The notes beneath the pieces are model-generated. The model did no database searches, had not been told where the DNA came from, and worked only from the letters and a program-made list of their open reading frames with translations. A DNA stretch of 21,160 nucleotides, taken from the IMG/VR virus record IMGVR_UViG_3300023708_000965, positions 1 through 21,160 of that record; one strand, given 5' to 3'. The position numbers and the translations under genes are program-made. Positions within the stretch are counted from its first letter, which is position 1, and every line of letters begins with the position of its first letter. This stretch comes from a virus. This document shows, piece by piece, positions 7,926-16,973 of the stretch.

Positions 7926-8882
7926 ATGGCAATTCCAACATCACGAGAATCACTAAAGCAGTATGCTTTGAGAGCACTCGGTGCTCCTGTTCTCGAAATC
8001 AACGTGGACGATGACCAGATCGAAGATCGTATTGACGAAGCTCTGGATTACTGGCGTCTGTACCATTACGAAGGTGTTGAAGAGATTTATCTAAAGCAGC
8101 AGATTCGTGCTTCTGAGATCGTTCTAACTGACCCAGTCGCAAGTCAGTTTAAATTAGAAGAACATATCACTGGCGCTACTTCTGGAGCTAAAGCTACCGT
8201 AACTCGCGAATCACAACGTATGTCTGCTGGCACTCTATTGCTAGTTAAGAACATCGTTGGTACATTTATTCCAGGTGAAGCTATCCACGGCACAACAGTG
8301 ACTGCAACTACAGTTTCTATCACTCCACGTGAATATGATAATCGTTACATCAATATCCCAGACTATGTCTATGGTATTACTGATGTACTTTCTATCGGAC
8401 AAGCATCATCTTCTAAGAACATTTTCGACTTACAGTACCAGTTGCGTTTGAATGACTTGTATGATTTAACATCTACATCTATCATTTACTACACAACAGT
8501 TATGCAACACTTGGACTTGCTAGACTGGACTCTAAACGGTAAGAACAATTTCCGATTCAACCGTCTACAAGACCGTATGTATCTCGATATTAACTGGCAG
8601 TCTGATGTACAGTTTGGAGATTACATCATTATCAAATGCTACCGAGCAATGGATCCCGCCCAATGGTCTAAGATCTGGAATGAGGCTTGGTTAAAGCGTT
8701 ATGTTATTGCTTTGATTAAGAAACAGTGGGCTGTAAACATTAAGAAGTTTTCTGGTATCCAACTTCCAGGTGGTGTTACATTGGATGGCGATAAACTATA
8801 TCTTGAAGCTACAACTGAGATCGCTCAACTAGAAGACGAATTGCAAAACAAGTCTGCGCCATTAAACTTTATGATGGGCTAA
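7926..8882 (+). CDS. 13: Neck protein gp13 (head completion)
   Basis: The 318 residues fit T4 gp13 (309). It forms a head-completion ring with gp14 that closes the filled head and joins the tail. The N-terminus SRESLKQYALRALGAPVLEINVDDDQIEDRIDEALDYW is a strong gp13 signature, as are YINIPDYVYGITDVLSI (about 141-157) and the C-terminal segment from FGDYIIIKCYRAMDP through LKRYVIALIKKQW to GGVTLDGDKLYLEA. Residues about 74-133 look like an insertion: EHITGATSGAKATV and GTFIPGEAIHGTT are a small beta module frequent in phage structural proteins. It is the first gene of a coupled neck operon, with gp14 starting one base after its stop. Confidence 0.9.
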   Translation: MAIPTSRESLKQYALRALGAPVLEINVDDDQIEDRIDEALDYWRLYHYEGVEEIYLKQQIRASEIVLTDPVASQFKLEEHITGATSGAKATVTRESQRMSAGTLLLVKNIVGTFIPGEAIHGTTVTATTVSITPREYDNRYINIPDYVYGITDVLSIGQASSSKNIFDLQYQLRLNDLYDLTSTSIIYYTTVMQHLDLLDWTLNGKNNFRFNRLQDRMYLDINWQSDVQFGDYIIIKCYRAMDPAQWSKIWNEAWLKRYVIALIKKQWAVNIKKFSGIQLPGGVTLDGDKLYLEATTEIAQLEDELQNKSAPLNFMMG

Positions 8883-8883
8883 G

Positions 8884-9783
8884 ATGTCAACAACTAATGT
8901 TTATTTCACACAGGGCACTAGAGGCGAACAGTCTCTAGTCGAAGACCTGATTATTGAATCGTTACGTATATACGGCAACGAGGTTATGTACATTCCAAGA
9001 ACATTAGTTTCAAAAGACGAGATTCTTGGTGAAGACCGCCTATCAGAATTCAAGTCTGCATTCCCTATTGAGATGTATTTCGAGAACGTCGACTCTTTCG
9101 GTGGACAAGGTGCATTCATCCAGAAGTTTGGTTTAATGGTCGAACAGTCTGCCACGTTGGTTGTTGCTCGTCGTCGTTGGGAACAATTTGTTGGTCGCTA
9201 CGGTGTAACAACTGTACCTTCTCGTCCGAACGAAGGTGACTTAATCTATTTCCCACTATCAAAAGGTTTGTTCGAAATCAAATTCGTACAACACCAAGAC
9301 CCATTCTATCAGTTGGGTAAGCTGTATGTTTACAAGCTACAAATTGAATTGTTCCAGTATGCTTCTGAAGCTATTGATACTGGTATCCCTGCTATTGACA
9401 CGTTCGAGTCACTAAAGACATTCAACACAAATACAACAAGAAACCCTAATGGTCAGATTACTCAGATTGTTATGACTTCAAATGGGTCTGGTTATACCAA
9501 TGCAACTGTTAATACAACAAGTAGTTCTGGATATGGAGCAGTATTAACACCAGTTATTAGCAATGGGCAGATAACAAGTATCACTATTCAGAATGTAGGC
9601 AATCATTACCAGACACCTCCTGTATTAGACATTGTTGGTGATGGTATTGGAGCAGCAGCTACTGCTATTATCCAAGCTAACATCGATGTACCTAGCTCAT
9701 ATGGAGATAACAACAGCTTTAAAGAAGAAGCTGCTTCGGTAATAAACTTCGATGAAACCAATCCATTCGGTGAGATTAAATAA
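8884..9783 (+). CDS. 14: Neck protein gp14 with inserted repeats
   Basis: The N-terminal part (VYFTQGTRGEQSLVEDLIIESLRIYG, then YIPRT and EMYFENVDSFGG) and the end (FKEEAASVINFDETNPFGEI) are characteristic of T4-superfamily gp14, the head-completion partner of gp13. Length is 299 against 256 in T4. The excess is explained by residues about 189-268, two GxGYT-type repeats (GQITQIVMTSNGSGYT and GQITSITIQNVGNHYQTPP) of the same family found four times in gp18 of this phage. The insert lies just after the conserved LYVYKLQIELFQY segment and before the C-terminal tail. Its stop overlaps the gp15 start as TAATG. Confidence 0.9.
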   Translation: MSTTNVYFTQGTRGEQSLVEDLIIESLRIYGNEVMYIPRTLVSKDEILGEDRLSEFKSAFPIEMYFENVDSFGGQGAFIQKFGLMVEQSATLVVARRRWEQFVGRYGVTTVPSRPNEGDLIYFPLSKGLFEIKFVQHQDPFYQLGKLYVYKLQIELFQYASEAIDTGIPAIDTFESLKTFNTNTTRNPNGQITQIVMTSNGSGYTNATVNTTSSSGYGAVLTPVISNGQITSITIQNVGNHYQTPPVLDIVGDGIGAAATAIIQANIDVPSSYGDNNSFKEEAASVINFDETNPFGEIK

Positions 9784-10526
9784 TGCTTAACGGAAATATC
9801 TACTATCACGGCATCATTCGTAAAAGCATTGTCGCTTTCGGACGACTATTCAGTGACATCTATATCGATCGCAAACAAGGTGATTCTGTTACTGGTCAGA
9901 CTGCACAGCGTTTACAGATTCCATTAGCATACGCTCCAAAAGAAAAATGGATTGTTCGTTTAGATGGGGATCCGAACCTAGAGAATAATACTTACACGAC
10001 TCTACCAAGAATGTCGTTCGAGATTACTGGCTATAACTACGACCCTTCTCGTAAGACTAATCGTATGCAGCAAGTTAAATCTGGCACTGGCACATCTCAA
10101 CCGACTGTGTATACTCCAGTACCTTACAATCTTGATATGTCTTTGTATATCTTAACCAAGACTCAAGAAGATGGTCTACAGATTTTGGAACAAATTCTTC
10201 CAACGTTCACACCTGAGTATACTCTAACAATCAATTCTATCCCAGAGATGGGCATTCAATCTGATGTGCCTATCGTTTTACAGAGCGTTCAAGTTGAAGA
10301 TAACTATGATGGATCTTTTCAAGATCGTCGTTTTGTCATACACACTTTGAATTTCCAATTGAAGATGAACCTATATGGTCCAATCTCTGATAAAAACGTC
10401 ATCACTCAGGTTAATGCTAACATTGGTCAGAACGAGAACTTTAATGCTCCGAATAGAGTATATACCGCACAGGGTGACGCAACTACAGTAACAGTATCCA
10501 ACGAGAGCTGGATGAACAATTTCTAA
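9783..10526 (+). CDS. 15: Tail terminator / sheath stabiliser gp15
   Basis: At 247 residues this is near T4 gp15 (272), which caps the finished tube and sheath and connects the tail to the neck. The family signature is clear: NIYYHGIIRKSIVAFGRLFSDIYIDR at the N-terminus, then QRLQIPLAYAPKEKWIVRLDGDP (about 42-65), LPRMSFEI, and the C-terminal FQDRRFVIHTLNFQLKMNLYGP. It overlaps gp14 by one base and gp17 by one base. In T4 gene 16 lies between 15 and 17; here there is no room for it. Confidence 0.9.
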   Translation: MLNGNIYYHGIIRKSIVAFGRLFSDIYIDRKQGDSVTGQTAQRLQIPLAYAPKEKWIVRLDGDPNLENNTYTTLPRMSFEITGYNYDPSRKTNRMQQVKSGTGTSQPTVYTPVPYNLDMSLYILTKTQEDGLQILEQILPTFTPEYTLTINSIPEMGIQSDVPIVLQSVQVEDNYDGSFQDRRFVIHTLNFQLKMNLYGPISDKNVITQVNANIGQNENFNAPNRVYTAQGDATTVTVSNESWMNNF

Positions 10527-12103
10527 TGGCAGAAAATTATAATTCAAACGCGAACTTAAAGGCAGCTGGTGTTCAGGTACAATTTACTCCTGAACAGGTT
10601 CAAGAGTATATCAAGTGTTCTCAAGACCCGATCTACTTTATTGAGAACTACTGCTATATCGTTTCTCTTGACCATGGTCTTATTAAGTTTGCATTATATG
10701 ATTGTCAGAAAAACAAAATCAATGTCATCCATAATAACCGTCGTGTTATTCTTATGGAAGGGCGTCAACAGGGTAAGACTACTACTTCTGCCGCCTACAT
10801 TCTCTGGTACACTCTATTCCAATCAAACAAAAATGTAGCGATTTTGGCTAACAAAGCCACTGCTGCACGTGAAGTATTGGATCGTTATCAGACTATGTAC
10901 GAGGCTCTTCCAATGTGGTTGCAACAAGGTGTTACAACTTGGAACAAAGGTGACATCGAATTAGAGAACGGCTCTAAGGTATTCACTGCAGCGACGTCTG
11001 CTTCTGGTATTCGTGGTAAGTCTGTAAACTTATTGTACGTTGACGAAGCTGCGATTATTCCAAACACTGTTGCTGAACAGTTCTTTACTTCTGTTTACCC
11101 TACTATTTCTGCGGGTCAAACAACAAAGATTCTTTTATCTTCTACGCCACTTGGTTACAATCACTTCTGGAAATTCTGGAATGATGCTGAGAATGGACGT
11201 AACGGATTCGTACCACTATTCATTCCTTACTGGGAAATTCCAGGTCGTGATGAGAAGTGGGCAGCTGAACAAAAGGCTATGCTCGGTGAACTCAAGTACA
11301 ATCAAGAGGTTGTATGTAAGTTCTTGGGTTCTAGCTTAACACTGGTTAACGCCGATGTTATCGCTAAAATGTCTGTAGACCCAATCATCTATCAGAAAGA
11401 TGGTCTAGATATTTACGTTCGTCCATCTGCTGGACACGTATACTGTATTATTGCTGACGTTGCTAAGGGTGTTGGTGGAGACCACTCTGCCTTCCAGATT
11501 ATCGACATCACAGAAGTACCTTACCGAATTGTTGGTAAGTATAGAAATAACGAGATTAGTCCCCTATTGTATCCTAACGTTTTATACAAGATTGGTAAGG
11601 AATACAATGAGGCATATATCTTAATTGAAACGAACATTAGTGAACAGGTTGCTCACATCCTTTATAGTGAACTCGAATACGAGAACATTCTAATGGTCAA
11701 CCGTCAAACAAATGGTCAATATATCGGTGGTGGCTTCGGTGGAGGTAAAACTCAACTGGGTGTGAACACTGACAAAAAGGTCAAACGCATTGGATGTCAC
11801 AACTTCAAAGCGATGGTCGAAGAAAATAAGCTGATTGTCAACGATGCTGATACAATCTCTGAGATCTCCACGTTTATTGAGGTTAAGGGGTCATATGCAG
11901 CAGACGAAGGTTATCACGATGACTTGGTAATGCCCTTGGTTCTCTTTGGTTGGCTCACAACTAACCCATATTTCAAAGAGCTAAATAATGTAAACCTCCG
12001 CGAAATTATGTATAAGAAACAAATGCAAGCTATCGAAGAGGAACTGACGCCATTCGGATTCTATGATAATGGAGACGGCGATGCCGAGCCATTGAATTTC
12101 TGA
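10526..12103 (+). CDS. 17: Large terminase subunit gp17 (ATPase-nuclease)
   Basis: This 525-residue motor packages DNA through the portal and cuts the concatemer. The ATPase half has Walker A GRQQGKTT (79-86), Walker B LLYVDE (169-174, catalytic E174) and a coupling motif LSSTPLG (204-210). The RNase H-like nuclease half has acidic residues D311 (IADVAKG), E368 (ILIETN) and D465/D466 (GYHDDLVMP), matching the T4 triad pattern. The protein is shorter than T4 gp17 (610), mainly at the ends, but all key motifs are present, so it should be active. It begins on the last base of the gp15 stop (TAATG). It is one of three genes here that end with TGA. The following 81-base gap contains a late promoter. 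Confidence 0.95.
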   Translation: MAENYNSNANLKAAGVQVQFTPEQVQEYIKCSQDPIYFIENYCYIVSLDHGLIKFALYDCQKNKINVIHNNRRVILMEGRQQGKTTTSAAYILWYTLFQSNKNVAILANKATAAREVLDRYQTMYEALPMWLQQGVTTWNKGDIELENGSKVFTAATSASGIRGKSVNLLYVDEAAIIPNTVAEQFFTSVYPTISAGQTTKILLSSTPLGYNHFWKFWNDAENGRNGFVPLFIPYWEIPGRDEKWAAEQKAMLGELKYNQEVVCKFLGSSLTLVNADVIAKMSVDPIIYQKDGLDIYVRPSAGHVYCIIADVAKGVGGDHSAFQIIDITEVPYRIVGKYRNNEISPLLYPNVLYKIGKEYNEAYILIETNISEQVAHILYSELEYENILMVNRQTNGQYIGGGFGGGKTQLGVNTDKKVKRIGCHNFKAMVEENKLIVNDADTISEISTFIEVKGSYAADEGYHDDLVMPLVLFGWLTTNPYFKELNNVNLREIMYKKQMQAIEEELTPFGFYDNGDGDAEPLNF

Positions 12104-12120
12104 GTTGAAAACTTGTAAAA

Positions 12121-12128
12121 ACTAAATA
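12121..12128 (+). promoter_or_regulatory. Putative late promoter of gp18 (ACTAAATA)
   Basis: ACTAAATA is identical to the box at 2721-2728 and shares the TAAATA core of the T4 late consensus. It sits in the 81-base gap after gp17, 56 bases before the gp18 ATG. High output is expected for sheath and tube, which need many copies per virion. Confidence 0.6.
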
Positions 12129-12133
12129 AAATG

Positions 12134-12153
12134 TAGACACGATTTTCTGTCTA
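12134..12153 (+). other. Hairpin in the gp18 leader
   Basis: TAGACA (12134-12139) pairs with TGTCTA (12148-12153) across an 8-base loop. No T run follows, so it is not an intrinsic terminator. It begins 6 bases after the late box, so it would lie near the 5' end of the gp18 transcript and might protect it. A 6-bp stem can arise by chance. Confidence 0.4.
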
Positions 12154-12184
12154 AAGTAAAAACTTATTAACAAGGAGAATTACA

Positions 12185-14362
12185 ATGCCTTTCCAATTAT
12201 CTCCAGGCGTTGCAGTCGTAGAAAAAGATTTTTCATCAATCGTTCCAGCCGTGTCTAGCTCACGTGGAGCTTTTGCTGGTGCGTTTGCTTGGGGTCCAGT
12301 TTTGGCTCCTACATCTGTCACTTCCGAGAACGAATTAGTTCGTCTATTCGGTAAGCCACAAGACGCCAATGCCCAATCTTTCTTTACTGCAGCAAACTTC
12401 CTGTCTTATACAAATAGCCTATTAGTTAGCCGTGCTGACACTGCTACACAACGTAACGCTGTTGCAACTCAAACTGGTACTGTTACTGGTGTCTCTGTAG
12501 GCAACCAAGGTTCTGGTTATACTTCTATTCCAGAAGTAGCATTCTCTGCTCCAGACATTGCTGGTGGCATTCAAGCTACTGGTACTGCTCGTCTTTCTGG
12601 TGGTGGCGTTACTGGTATCGCTGTTTCTGGTGGTGGCGCTAACTATGCTTCAGCTACAGTAAACATCTCTGCTCCACAAGTTGCTGGTGGTACTACTGCT
12701 ACTGCTCACGCAACTATCTCTGGTGGCGCTATTACTGCTATCGTTATCGATACAGCTGGTTCTGGTTACACTTCTGCTCCAACAGTTCAGATCGTTTCTG
12801 CTACTGGTGCAGGTGCTACTGTAGGATCTGTTTCTATCTCTGCTTCTACTGTTACTGGTATCGTTATCAACGAATCTGGTACTGGTTACACTTCTGCTCC
12901 AACAGTTACTGTGGCTGATCCAGATTCTGGAACAACTGCTACTGCTACTGCTGAAATTACAGTCGGTGGTGTTAAGATTAACAACTCTGACGTTTACCTA
13001 CAATCTTTCTCTAATGGTGAAGGTGTTGTTGGTGAATTTGCTGCTCGTTTCCCAGGAACTTTAGGTAACTCTATTGCAGTTTCTATCGTTGACTCAGCTA
13101 CTTGGACTGCATGGAATGTTGCTTATAAATCTAACTTCGATGCTGCTCCAAGCACATCTACATACGCTGCTAATGTTAATGGTACTAATGATGAAGTTCA
13201 CGTTATCGTTGTTGACGAAGGTGGCGCATGGACTGGTATTCCAGGAACTGTTCTAGAAAAATTTGCGTTTGCTTCTAAGGCATCTGATGCTAAGAAGTCT
13301 GACGGTACAAATAACTACTACAAGAACGTTATCAACACAAACTCTGAATACATCTACTGGATGGATCACCCTGTTGGTGGCACTAACTGGGGTGCTGCTG
13401 CTCAGTCTACAACTTTTGCTACTCTTGGCTCTGCTGTTACTCGTTCACTATCTGGTGGTGTAGATAACCTTACTGCTACTGATGGCCAATTGATGACTGC
13501 TTACTCTTTGTTTGCTGATGATGCTCAATATGACGTATCATTGATTCCAATGGGTAAGGCTTCTGCTGCTGTTGTTGACTACGTTATCAGTAACGTTGCT
13601 GAAGTTCGTTTGGACTGCGTTGTATTTGCTTCTGCAGAAAACGTTTCTACTGGTGAACCAATCATCGGTACAGGTTCTAACGCTACTGACAAGATTGTTG
13701 CATACCGTAATGCTCTACCAAGCACTTCTTATGCTGTTCTTGACTCTGGCTTCAAGTACCAATATGACCGTTACAACGATAAGTATCGTTGGATCCCATT
13801 GAACGGTGACACTGCTGGTCTATGTGCACGCACTGATTACACTAACGACCCATGGTTCTCTCCATCTGGTCTAAACCGTGGTCAAATCAAGAACGTTGTT
13901 AAGTTGGCTCACAATCCAACTAAAGCAGATCGCGATATCCTGTACAAAGCTGGTGTAAACCCAATCGTTACATTCCCAGGAGAAGGTACTGTTCTATTCG
14001 GTGACAAGACATTGTTGGCTAAGCCATCTGCTTTCGATCGTATCAACGTTCGTCGCTTGTTCATTGTTATGGAAAAAGCTATCGCTACTGCTGCTAAGTA
14101 TCAATTGTTCGAATTCAACGATCCATTCACTCGCGCTCAGTTCAAGAACTTGATCGAGCCATTCCTACGTGACATTCAAGGTCGTCGTGGTATTACAGAT
14201 TTCGCTGTTAAGTGCGATGAGTCTAACAACACTGGTCAAGTAATTGACTCTAACAACTTTGTTGCTGACATCTTCGTTAAGCCAAACCGTTCTATCAACT
14301 TTATTACTCTAAACTTCGTGGCTGCTCGTTCTAGCATTAGCTTCAGCGAATTAGGTGCTTAA
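12185..14362 (+). CDS. 18: Tail sheath protein gp18
   Basis: The 725-residue contractile sheath subunit (T4 gp18 is 659) polymerises around the gp19 tube and drives it through the envelope. The N-terminus [14 protein letters not shown] with FAWGPVL (about 35-40) and LFGKP is typical. The C-terminal half carries the conserved core: [23 protein letters not shown] (516-538), then [22 protein letters not shown] (586-601), [20 protein letters not shown] (621-633) and FNDPF. Residues about 98-258 are four tandem repeats of roughly 40 residues with GxGYTSAPxV cores (98, 140, 181, 221), presumably a surface insertion in the variable outer region of the sheath. AAGGAG at 12172-12177 is a strong ribosome-binding site. 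Confidence 0.95.
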   Translation: MPFQLSPGVAVVEKDFSSIVPAVSSSRGAFAGAFAWGPVLAPTSVTSENELVRLFGKPQDANAQSFFTAANFLSYTNSLLVSRADTATQRNAVATQTGTVTGVSVGNQGSGYTSIPEVAFSAPDIAGGIQATGTARLSGGGVTGIAVSGGGANYASATVNISAPQVAGGTTATAHATISGGAITAIVIDTAGSGYTSAPTVQIVSATGAGATVGSVSISASTVTGIVINESGTGYTSAPTVTVADPDSGTTATATAEITVGGVKINNSDVYLQSFSNGEGVVGEFAARFPGTLGNSIAVSIVDSATWTAWNVAYKSNFDAAPSTSTYAANVNGTNDEVHVIVVDEGGAWTGIPGTVLEKFAFASKASDAKKSDGTNNYYKNVINTNSEYIYWMDHPVGGTNWGAAAQSTTFATLGSAVTRSLSGGVDNLTATDGQLMTAYSLFADDAQYDVSLIPMGKASAAVVDYVISNVAEVRLDCVVFASAENVSTGEPIIGTGSNATDKIVAYRNALPSTSYAVLDSGFKYQYDRYNDKYRWIPLNGDTAGLCARTDYTNDPWFSPSGLNRGQIKNVVKLAHNPTKADRDILYKAGVNPIVTFPGEGTVLFGDKTLLAKPSAFDRINVRRLFIVMEKAIATAAKYQLFEFNDPFTRAQFKNLIEPFLRDIQGRRGITDFAVKCDESNNTGQVIDSNNFVADIFVKPNRSINFITLNFVAARSSISFSELGA
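12476..12958 (+). repeat. Four tandem GxGYT repeats within gp18
   Basis: The segment encodes four units of about 40-42 residues with cores [39 protein letters not shown] and [13 protein letters not shown]. Units 3 and 4 share an exact 26-base stretch (12762-12787 and 12882-12907) at an offset of 120 bases, so a duplication has been in frame and fairly recent. Two related units occur in gp14 (about residues 189-268). Confidence 0.85.
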
Positions 14363-14368
14363 TTAGAG

Positions 14369-14376
14369 AATAAATA
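14369..14376 (+). promoter_or_regulatory. Putative late promoter of gp19 (AATAAATA)
   Basis: AATAAATA differs at one position from the T4 late consensus TATAAATA. It lies in the 36-base gap between gp18 and gp19, 22 bases before the gp19 ATG. It could boost tube protein over sheath, or be a chance match in an AT-rich gap. Confidence 0.5.
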
Positions 14377-14398
14377 AGAAAGAATAAGGAGAATTTAA

Positions 14399-14986
14399 AT
14401 GGCAAATATTGCTGATTTTAAGTCACAGATGATTGGCGGGGGCGCTCGCCCTAACCAATTCCGTGCCGAACTAACATTCCCATCCTTCGTTACATTGGGT
14501 GCGGTAGCTGGACAACGTGCACAGTTCTTGTGTAAGGCTGCTCAACTACCTGCGTCAACTATCGAGACTATTCCAGTCTTGTTTAAGGGACGCCCAGTTA
14601 ACTTTGCTGGTGAACGTACATTCCAACCATGGACTGTAACAATCTATAACGATACTACTTTTGGTATTCGTAACGCATTAGAACAATGGCAATCTGGTAT
14701 CCAGAACTATGACACTACTAACGGTCGTGTTAATCCTTCTGACTATCAAGTTGACTTGCAAATCCACCAACTAGATCGTAACGGTGGCATCATTAAGACT
14801 TACAAGTTCGTTGATGCTTTCCCTACAGCTATCGGTGCTATCGGTTTAGACTACGAGCAACAAAACGCAATTGAACAGTTTGATGTGGAATTCACATACA
14901 ACTTCTTCACTTCTGCTACTGGTGCTTCTTCTGGATTCGGTGTTAACGTTAGCGTTGATACTCCAGTTGGCTCTATCCCTCTATAA
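14399..14986 (+). CDS. 19: Tail tube protein gp19
   Basis: The 195-residue protein (T4 gp19 is 163) forms stacked hexamers of the inner tube through which DNA and tape-measure protein pass. Family features are the N-terminal MANIADFKSQMIGGGARPNQF, LCKAAQLPASTIETIPVLFKGRPVNFAGERTF (about 44-75), WTVTIYND and a late FDVEFTYNFF strand. The C-terminal 25 residues after that strand (TSATGASSGFGV to PVGSIPL) account for part of the extra length. AAGGAG (14386-14391) is the ribosome-binding site. Two consecutive TAA stops close the gene. Confidence 0.95.
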   Translation: MANIADFKSQMIGGGARPNQFRAELTFPSFVTLGAVAGQRAQFLCKAAQLPASTIETIPVLFKGRPVNFAGERTFQPWTVTIYNDTTFGIRNALEQWQSGIQNYDTTNGRVNPSDYQVDLQIHQLDRNGGIIKTYKFVDAFPTAIGAIGLDYEQQNAIEQFDVEFTYNFFTSATGASSGFGVNVSVDTPVGSIPL

Positions 14987-15004
14987 TAAACTGAAGGTTA
15001 TATA

Positions 15005-16597
15005 ATGCAATTTTTTGGGTTTGAAATAAGCCGTAAAAAAGAACTGCCGATCGGGAGCGTTGTCTCTCCTTCGGCAGGAGATGGCTCAACTGTAGTAAAC
15101 ACTGGTGTTAATGCTGGTGGTTACTATGGTATGGTTATGGACTTGGATGGGGTCATTAAGAATGAAAATGACCTCATTCGTCGTTATCGTGAAGTTGCTC
15201 AGTACAGCGATTGTGATTCAGCTATTGAAGACATCGTAAACGAAGCAATTATCGTTGATGAAAAAGGTAAGTCTGTAAACATCAATTTAGACGATGTAGA
15301 AGTATCTGAATCTATCAAGAAGAAGATGCGTGATGAGTTCGAAACTGTGTTGAAACTTATCAAACTAGATTTCCGTGGACACGATCTATTCCGTACTTGG
15401 TACGTTGATGGTCGCCTCTACTATCAGATCCTTTTGGATGAAAAGAATCCAAAGAACGGTATCGCAGAATTACGTTACATTGATCCACGCAAGATTCGTC
15501 GCATCAAGAACGTTATTAAAGAACGCTCTCCTAAGGGTGTTGAAATCATTAAGCAGATCGAAGAGTACTATCTGTTCAATGACAAAGGAATTACAGAGCA
15601 AACTACACAGGGTGTTAAGTTATCCCTCGACTCAGTAGTTTATGCTCCTTCTGGTTACCTAGATGCTAACACTGGTATGATGTTGTCATACCTACACAAA
15701 GCAATCAAGCCAGTAAACCAACTAAAGATGATCGAAGACTCTATGGTCATCTATCGTATTAGTCGTGCCCCTGAACGTAGAATTTTCTACATTGACGTTG
15801 GTAACTTACCTAAGGTTAAAGCCGAACAGTATGTAACTGACATTATGAACAAGTTCCGTAATAAGATAGTTTACGATGCTACTACTGGTGAAGTTCGTGA
15901 TGACCGTAAGCATATGTCAATGATGGAAGACTTCTGGATGCCACGTCGTGAAGGTGGTAAGGGTACTGAGATTACTACACTTCCAGGTGGTCAGAATCTC
16001 GGCGACATTCAAGACATCGAATACTTCCAGAACAAATTGTTCCACGCATTGAACGTACCTGTTGGTCGTATGCAAGAACAACAAGGGTTCTCAATCGGTC
16101 GTGCAACTGAAATCTCTCGTGATGAGATTAAGTTCCATAAGTTCGTTGCTCGTCTACGTAAACACTTTGCTAATCTGTTCACAGATGCATTACGTGTTCA
16201 GATGATTGCAAAGAATATTATTCGCGCCGATGAATGGGAAGACATCAAACAAGACATCCGTTATGACTTCGTTGAAGATAACCATTATGCTGAACTAAAG
16301 GATAATGAAATCCTTATGGCTCGTCTTGGTGCTCTACAACAAGTAGAACCATACATTGGTAAGTTCTACTCTATGCAATGGATCAAAGAAAACATTCTGT
16401 TCCAAGATGAAGAACTCATCGCTGAGATGCAGAAACAAATGGACGCTGAAGAAGATTACCATATGGCTAATGCTCAGTTCGATGGCACATTGGCTGCTGT
16501 TGGACAAGCTGCTAGCGATAATTATATGGCTTACAATGCTCCACAGATGGATGATAATCAACCACCTGAACCAGAAGATAAACCGAAAGGAAAATGA
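15005..16597 (+). CDS. 20: Portal vertex protein gp20
   Basis: At 530 residues it is almost exactly the T4 gp20 length (524). It forms the dodecameric portal that nucleates prohead assembly and is the docking ring for gp17 and later the neck. Signatures include QFFGFEISRKKE at the start, LIRRYREVAQYSDCDSAIEDIVNEAI (about 57-82), LELRYIDPRKIRRIK-like segment (IAELRYIDPRKIRRIKNV, about 153-170), RISRAPERRIFYIDVGNLPKVKAEQYV (about 251-277) and MPRREGGKGTEITTLPGGQNL (about 312-332). This is the region commonly used in g20 diversity surveys. AAGG lies upstream of the ATG at spacing of about 7 bases. The gp67-like gene starts two bases after its TGA stop region. Confidence 0.95.
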   Translation: MQFFGFEISRKKELPIGSVVSPSAGDGSTVVNTGVNAGGYYGMVMDLDGVIKNENDLIRRYREVAQYSDCDSAIEDIVNEAIIVDEKGKSVNINLDDVEVSESIKKKMRDEFETVLKLIKLDFRGHDLFRTWYVDGRLYYQILLDEKNPKNGIAELRYIDPRKIRRIKNVIKERSPKGVEIIKQIEEYYLFNDKGITEQTTQGVKLSLDSVVYAPSGYLDANTGMMLSYLHKAIKPVNQLKMIEDSMVIYRISRAPERRIFYIDVGNLPKVKAEQYVTDIMNKFRNKIVYDATTGEVRDDRKHMSMMEDFWMPRREGGKGTEITTLPGGQNLGDIQDIEYFQNKLFHALNVPVGRMQEQQGFSIGRATEISRDEIKFHKFVARLRKHFANLFTDALRVQMIAKNIIRADEWEDIKQDIRYDFVEDNHYAELKDNEILMARLGALQQVEPYIGKFYSMQWIKENILFQDEELIAEMQKQMDAEEDYHMANAQFDGTLAAVGQAASDNYMAYNAPQMDDNQPPEPEDKPKGK

Positions 16598-16598
16598 A

Positions 16599-16973
16599 AT
16601 GAGTGAAACTACACAACAATTAGTAACAGCAATGCTTCAGAAAGATGCAGTTGCTTTAGAGGGTGCATTCCAAGCTGCAATGGCAGAAAAGATTTCTGCT
16701 AAGCTAGACGATATGCGTGTTACAGTGGCACAGAATATGTTCGTATCTGTTCCAACTGAAGTATCAGATCCAATGATCACTGCTGAGTCTGTTGAAACAA
16801 TGACTGAAGAACAGTTGGATGAAGTTATTACTGCTAAGACTCCAACTAGCGCAGTTATCAAAGACTTCGTTCATAGCGATGACCCTCGCTTCGAAGGTAA
16901 GTCTAAGAAAGAACGTATCAAGATGGCTCTTGGTGCATACTACGCTAAACACCCAGAACAATCTAAAAAATGA
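16599..16973 (+). CDS. 67: Prohead core protein, gp67-like
   Basis: The true start is taken as the ATG at 16599, giving 124 residues from MSETTQQLVTAMLQ. The same frame is open much further upstream inside the portal gene, but that part reads as an out-of-frame shadow, and AAAGGAAA just upstream is a fitting ribosome-binding site. The N-terminal half (AVALEGAFQAAMAEKISAKLDDMRV, about residues 18-42) is helical and charged, like small prohead core proteins of aquatic T4-like phages. The end (VHSDDPRFEGKSKKERIKMALGAYYAKHP, about 91-119) is a motif I recognise from small internal-head proteins of marine phages. L73-D-E75 fits the gp21 cleavage consensus. Location directly after gp20 is the T4 gene 67 position. 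It overlaps the next gene by four bases (ATGA). Confidence 0.65.
   Translation: MSETTQQLVTAMLQKDAVALEGAFQAAMAEKISAKLDDMRVTVAQNMFVSVPTEVSDPMITAESVETMTEEQLDEVITAKTPTSAVIKDFVHSDDPRFEGKSKKERIKMALGAYYAKHPEQSKK

Noticed and set aside
1152-9809. Minus-strand open frames opposite the fibre and neck genes (for example 1152-1337, 5399-5668, 7213-7587, 9606-9809)
   Set aside because: They lie opposite strongly coding + strand genes, have no ribosome-binding site or recognisable motif, and their composition (Val/Pro or Ser-rich) mirrors the codon bias of the opposite strand.
10569-11339. Frames 10569-10838 and 11040-11339 considered as a hidden gp16 or other packaging gene
   Set aside because: They are +1-type shadows of gp17 with Leu/Ser-rich, structure-less translations, and nothing like gp16.
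12134-12153. Intrinsic terminator after gp17
   Set aside because: The 6-bp AT-rich stem has no following T run; it is listed as a leader hairpin instead.
12476-12958. Tandem repeats in gp18 as a CRISPR or satellite array
   Set aside because: The repeats are diverged at DNA level, in frame, and explained by a repeated protein module with no spacers.
16356-16598. An upstream extension of the gp67-like gene inside the portal gene
   Set aside because: The 81 extra residues are an out-of-frame reading of gp20 with no motif; the ATG at 16599 has a proper ribosome-binding site and begins a recognisable protein.
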